A stretch of 64,000 bases of DNA. Origin: CAWBAT01 sp963810905. GTDB taxonomy: Bacteria; Acidobacteriota; Terriglobia; Versatilivoradales; Versatilivoraceae. A program made the translations under genes and the position numbers. The notes under the pieces were generated by a model that was not told the origin of the DNA, ran no database searches, and was given only the letters and a program-made list of their open reading frames with translations. The stretch covers positions 310,001 through 374,000 of the forward strand of contig CAWEPG010000015.1 in assembly GCA_963810905.1 (NCBI GenBank), written 5' to 3'. Shown in pieces: positions 63,838-64,000 of the stretch. Within the stretch, counting starts at the first letter, position 1; the number at the start of each line of letters is the position of its first letter.

Positions 63838-64000
63838 CCTGACACGTGCTGGCTTCGTCGGATTGTAGCTTGGGGACTTTTGGGAATACAAATATTCTTG
63901 TAAATCAGAATATTATATTTAAGGGCTGACCCTATTTGGCCTATTTAATTTGGCTGTGAGCCGATTTATTTTATTGTCATTCGTTTTGGATAATGGCTGT
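63838..64000. other. Window end, AT-rich, no gene recognised
   Basis: 163 AT-rich bases with GAATACAAATATTC (perfect palindrome at 63884-63897) and AGGGCTGACCCTATTTGGCC. No open frame with recognisable content. If the cassette array continues, the next cassette or the integrase and attI should lie beyond this edge. Confidence 0.3.

Noticed and set aside
1..64000. CRISPR array, restriction-modification, toxin-antitoxin or prophage region
   Set aside because: No regularly spaced repeats, no cas, methylase, toxin or phage structural genes seen in either strand. DUF1353 alone is not evidence of a prophage.

Overview
The window looks like part of a Gram-negative bacterial chromosome, most probably from the Acidobacteriota or a close relative. 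That placement is an inference from gene style, with no marker gene to confirm it. The style includes a very large Ser/Thr kinase with a C-terminal TPR region, a TolC-type outer membrane protein, OmpH, a complete hut pathway with fused FtcD, and small conserved zinc-ribbon proteins. Base composition is moderate. Two patches, about 2.9-3.7 kb and 63.3-63.8 kb, are visibly more GC-rich.

Layout. 0-2.6 kb: nadB (cut by the window edge), then aroB and ubiE/menG. 2.9-4.6 kb: small membrane proteins. 4.6-13.1 kb: two paralogous minor-pilin operons in tandem, each with PilV-, PilW- and PilX-like genes and an FimT/GspH pseudopilin, followed by a prepilin peptidase. 13.1-16.8 kb: two glycosyltransferases and a TolC-family protein. 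17.2-22.9 kb: pyrE, truA, then uppS-cdsA-dxr-rseP (isoprenoid, lipid and envelope genes). 23.1-27.0 kb: a TRAP transporter (fused DctQM, DctP, TatT lipoprotein). 27.1-30.0 kb: ppx/gppA-HD, ompH, thioesterase. 30.1-36.5 kb: hutH, hutU, hutI, ftcD, with a divergent FmdB-type zinc ribbon between hutU and hutI. 36.6-44.4 kb: Ca2+/H+ antiporter, Ser/Thr kinase-TPR, YheT-type hydrolase, ferredoxin, queF. 44.6-51.3 kb: SDR, PfkB kinase, DUF4230, Zn-dehydrogenase, an HPS/KGPDC-type decarboxylase, and a hemD-hemE fusion. 51.5-59.4 kb: DUF1080 protein, secreted hypotheticals, STAS protein, LarA-type racemase, thiD. 59.5-62.3 kb: membrane glycosyltransferase, adk, tRNA-Cys. 62.4-63.8 kb: what looks like an integron gene-cassette array with three attC-like sites and two cassettes (DUF1353 and GNAT).

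Two features cut across the window. First, about 17 single-base frameshifts interrupt otherwise well-conserved genes. Almost all behave as one extra base, and several lie in short homopolymers. This points to insertion-biased sequence error more than to gene decay, so the broken genes are listed as single CDS spans with the shift located. Second, several families of short palindromic intergenic repeats occur between 45 and 54 kb, and two of them have been read into coding sequence (the PfkB N-terminus and the DUF1080 C-terminus).

The best candidate for something noteworthy is the cassette array at the right edge. The hemD-hemE fusion and the duplicated pilin operon come next. No clearly new defence or biosynthetic system is visible.
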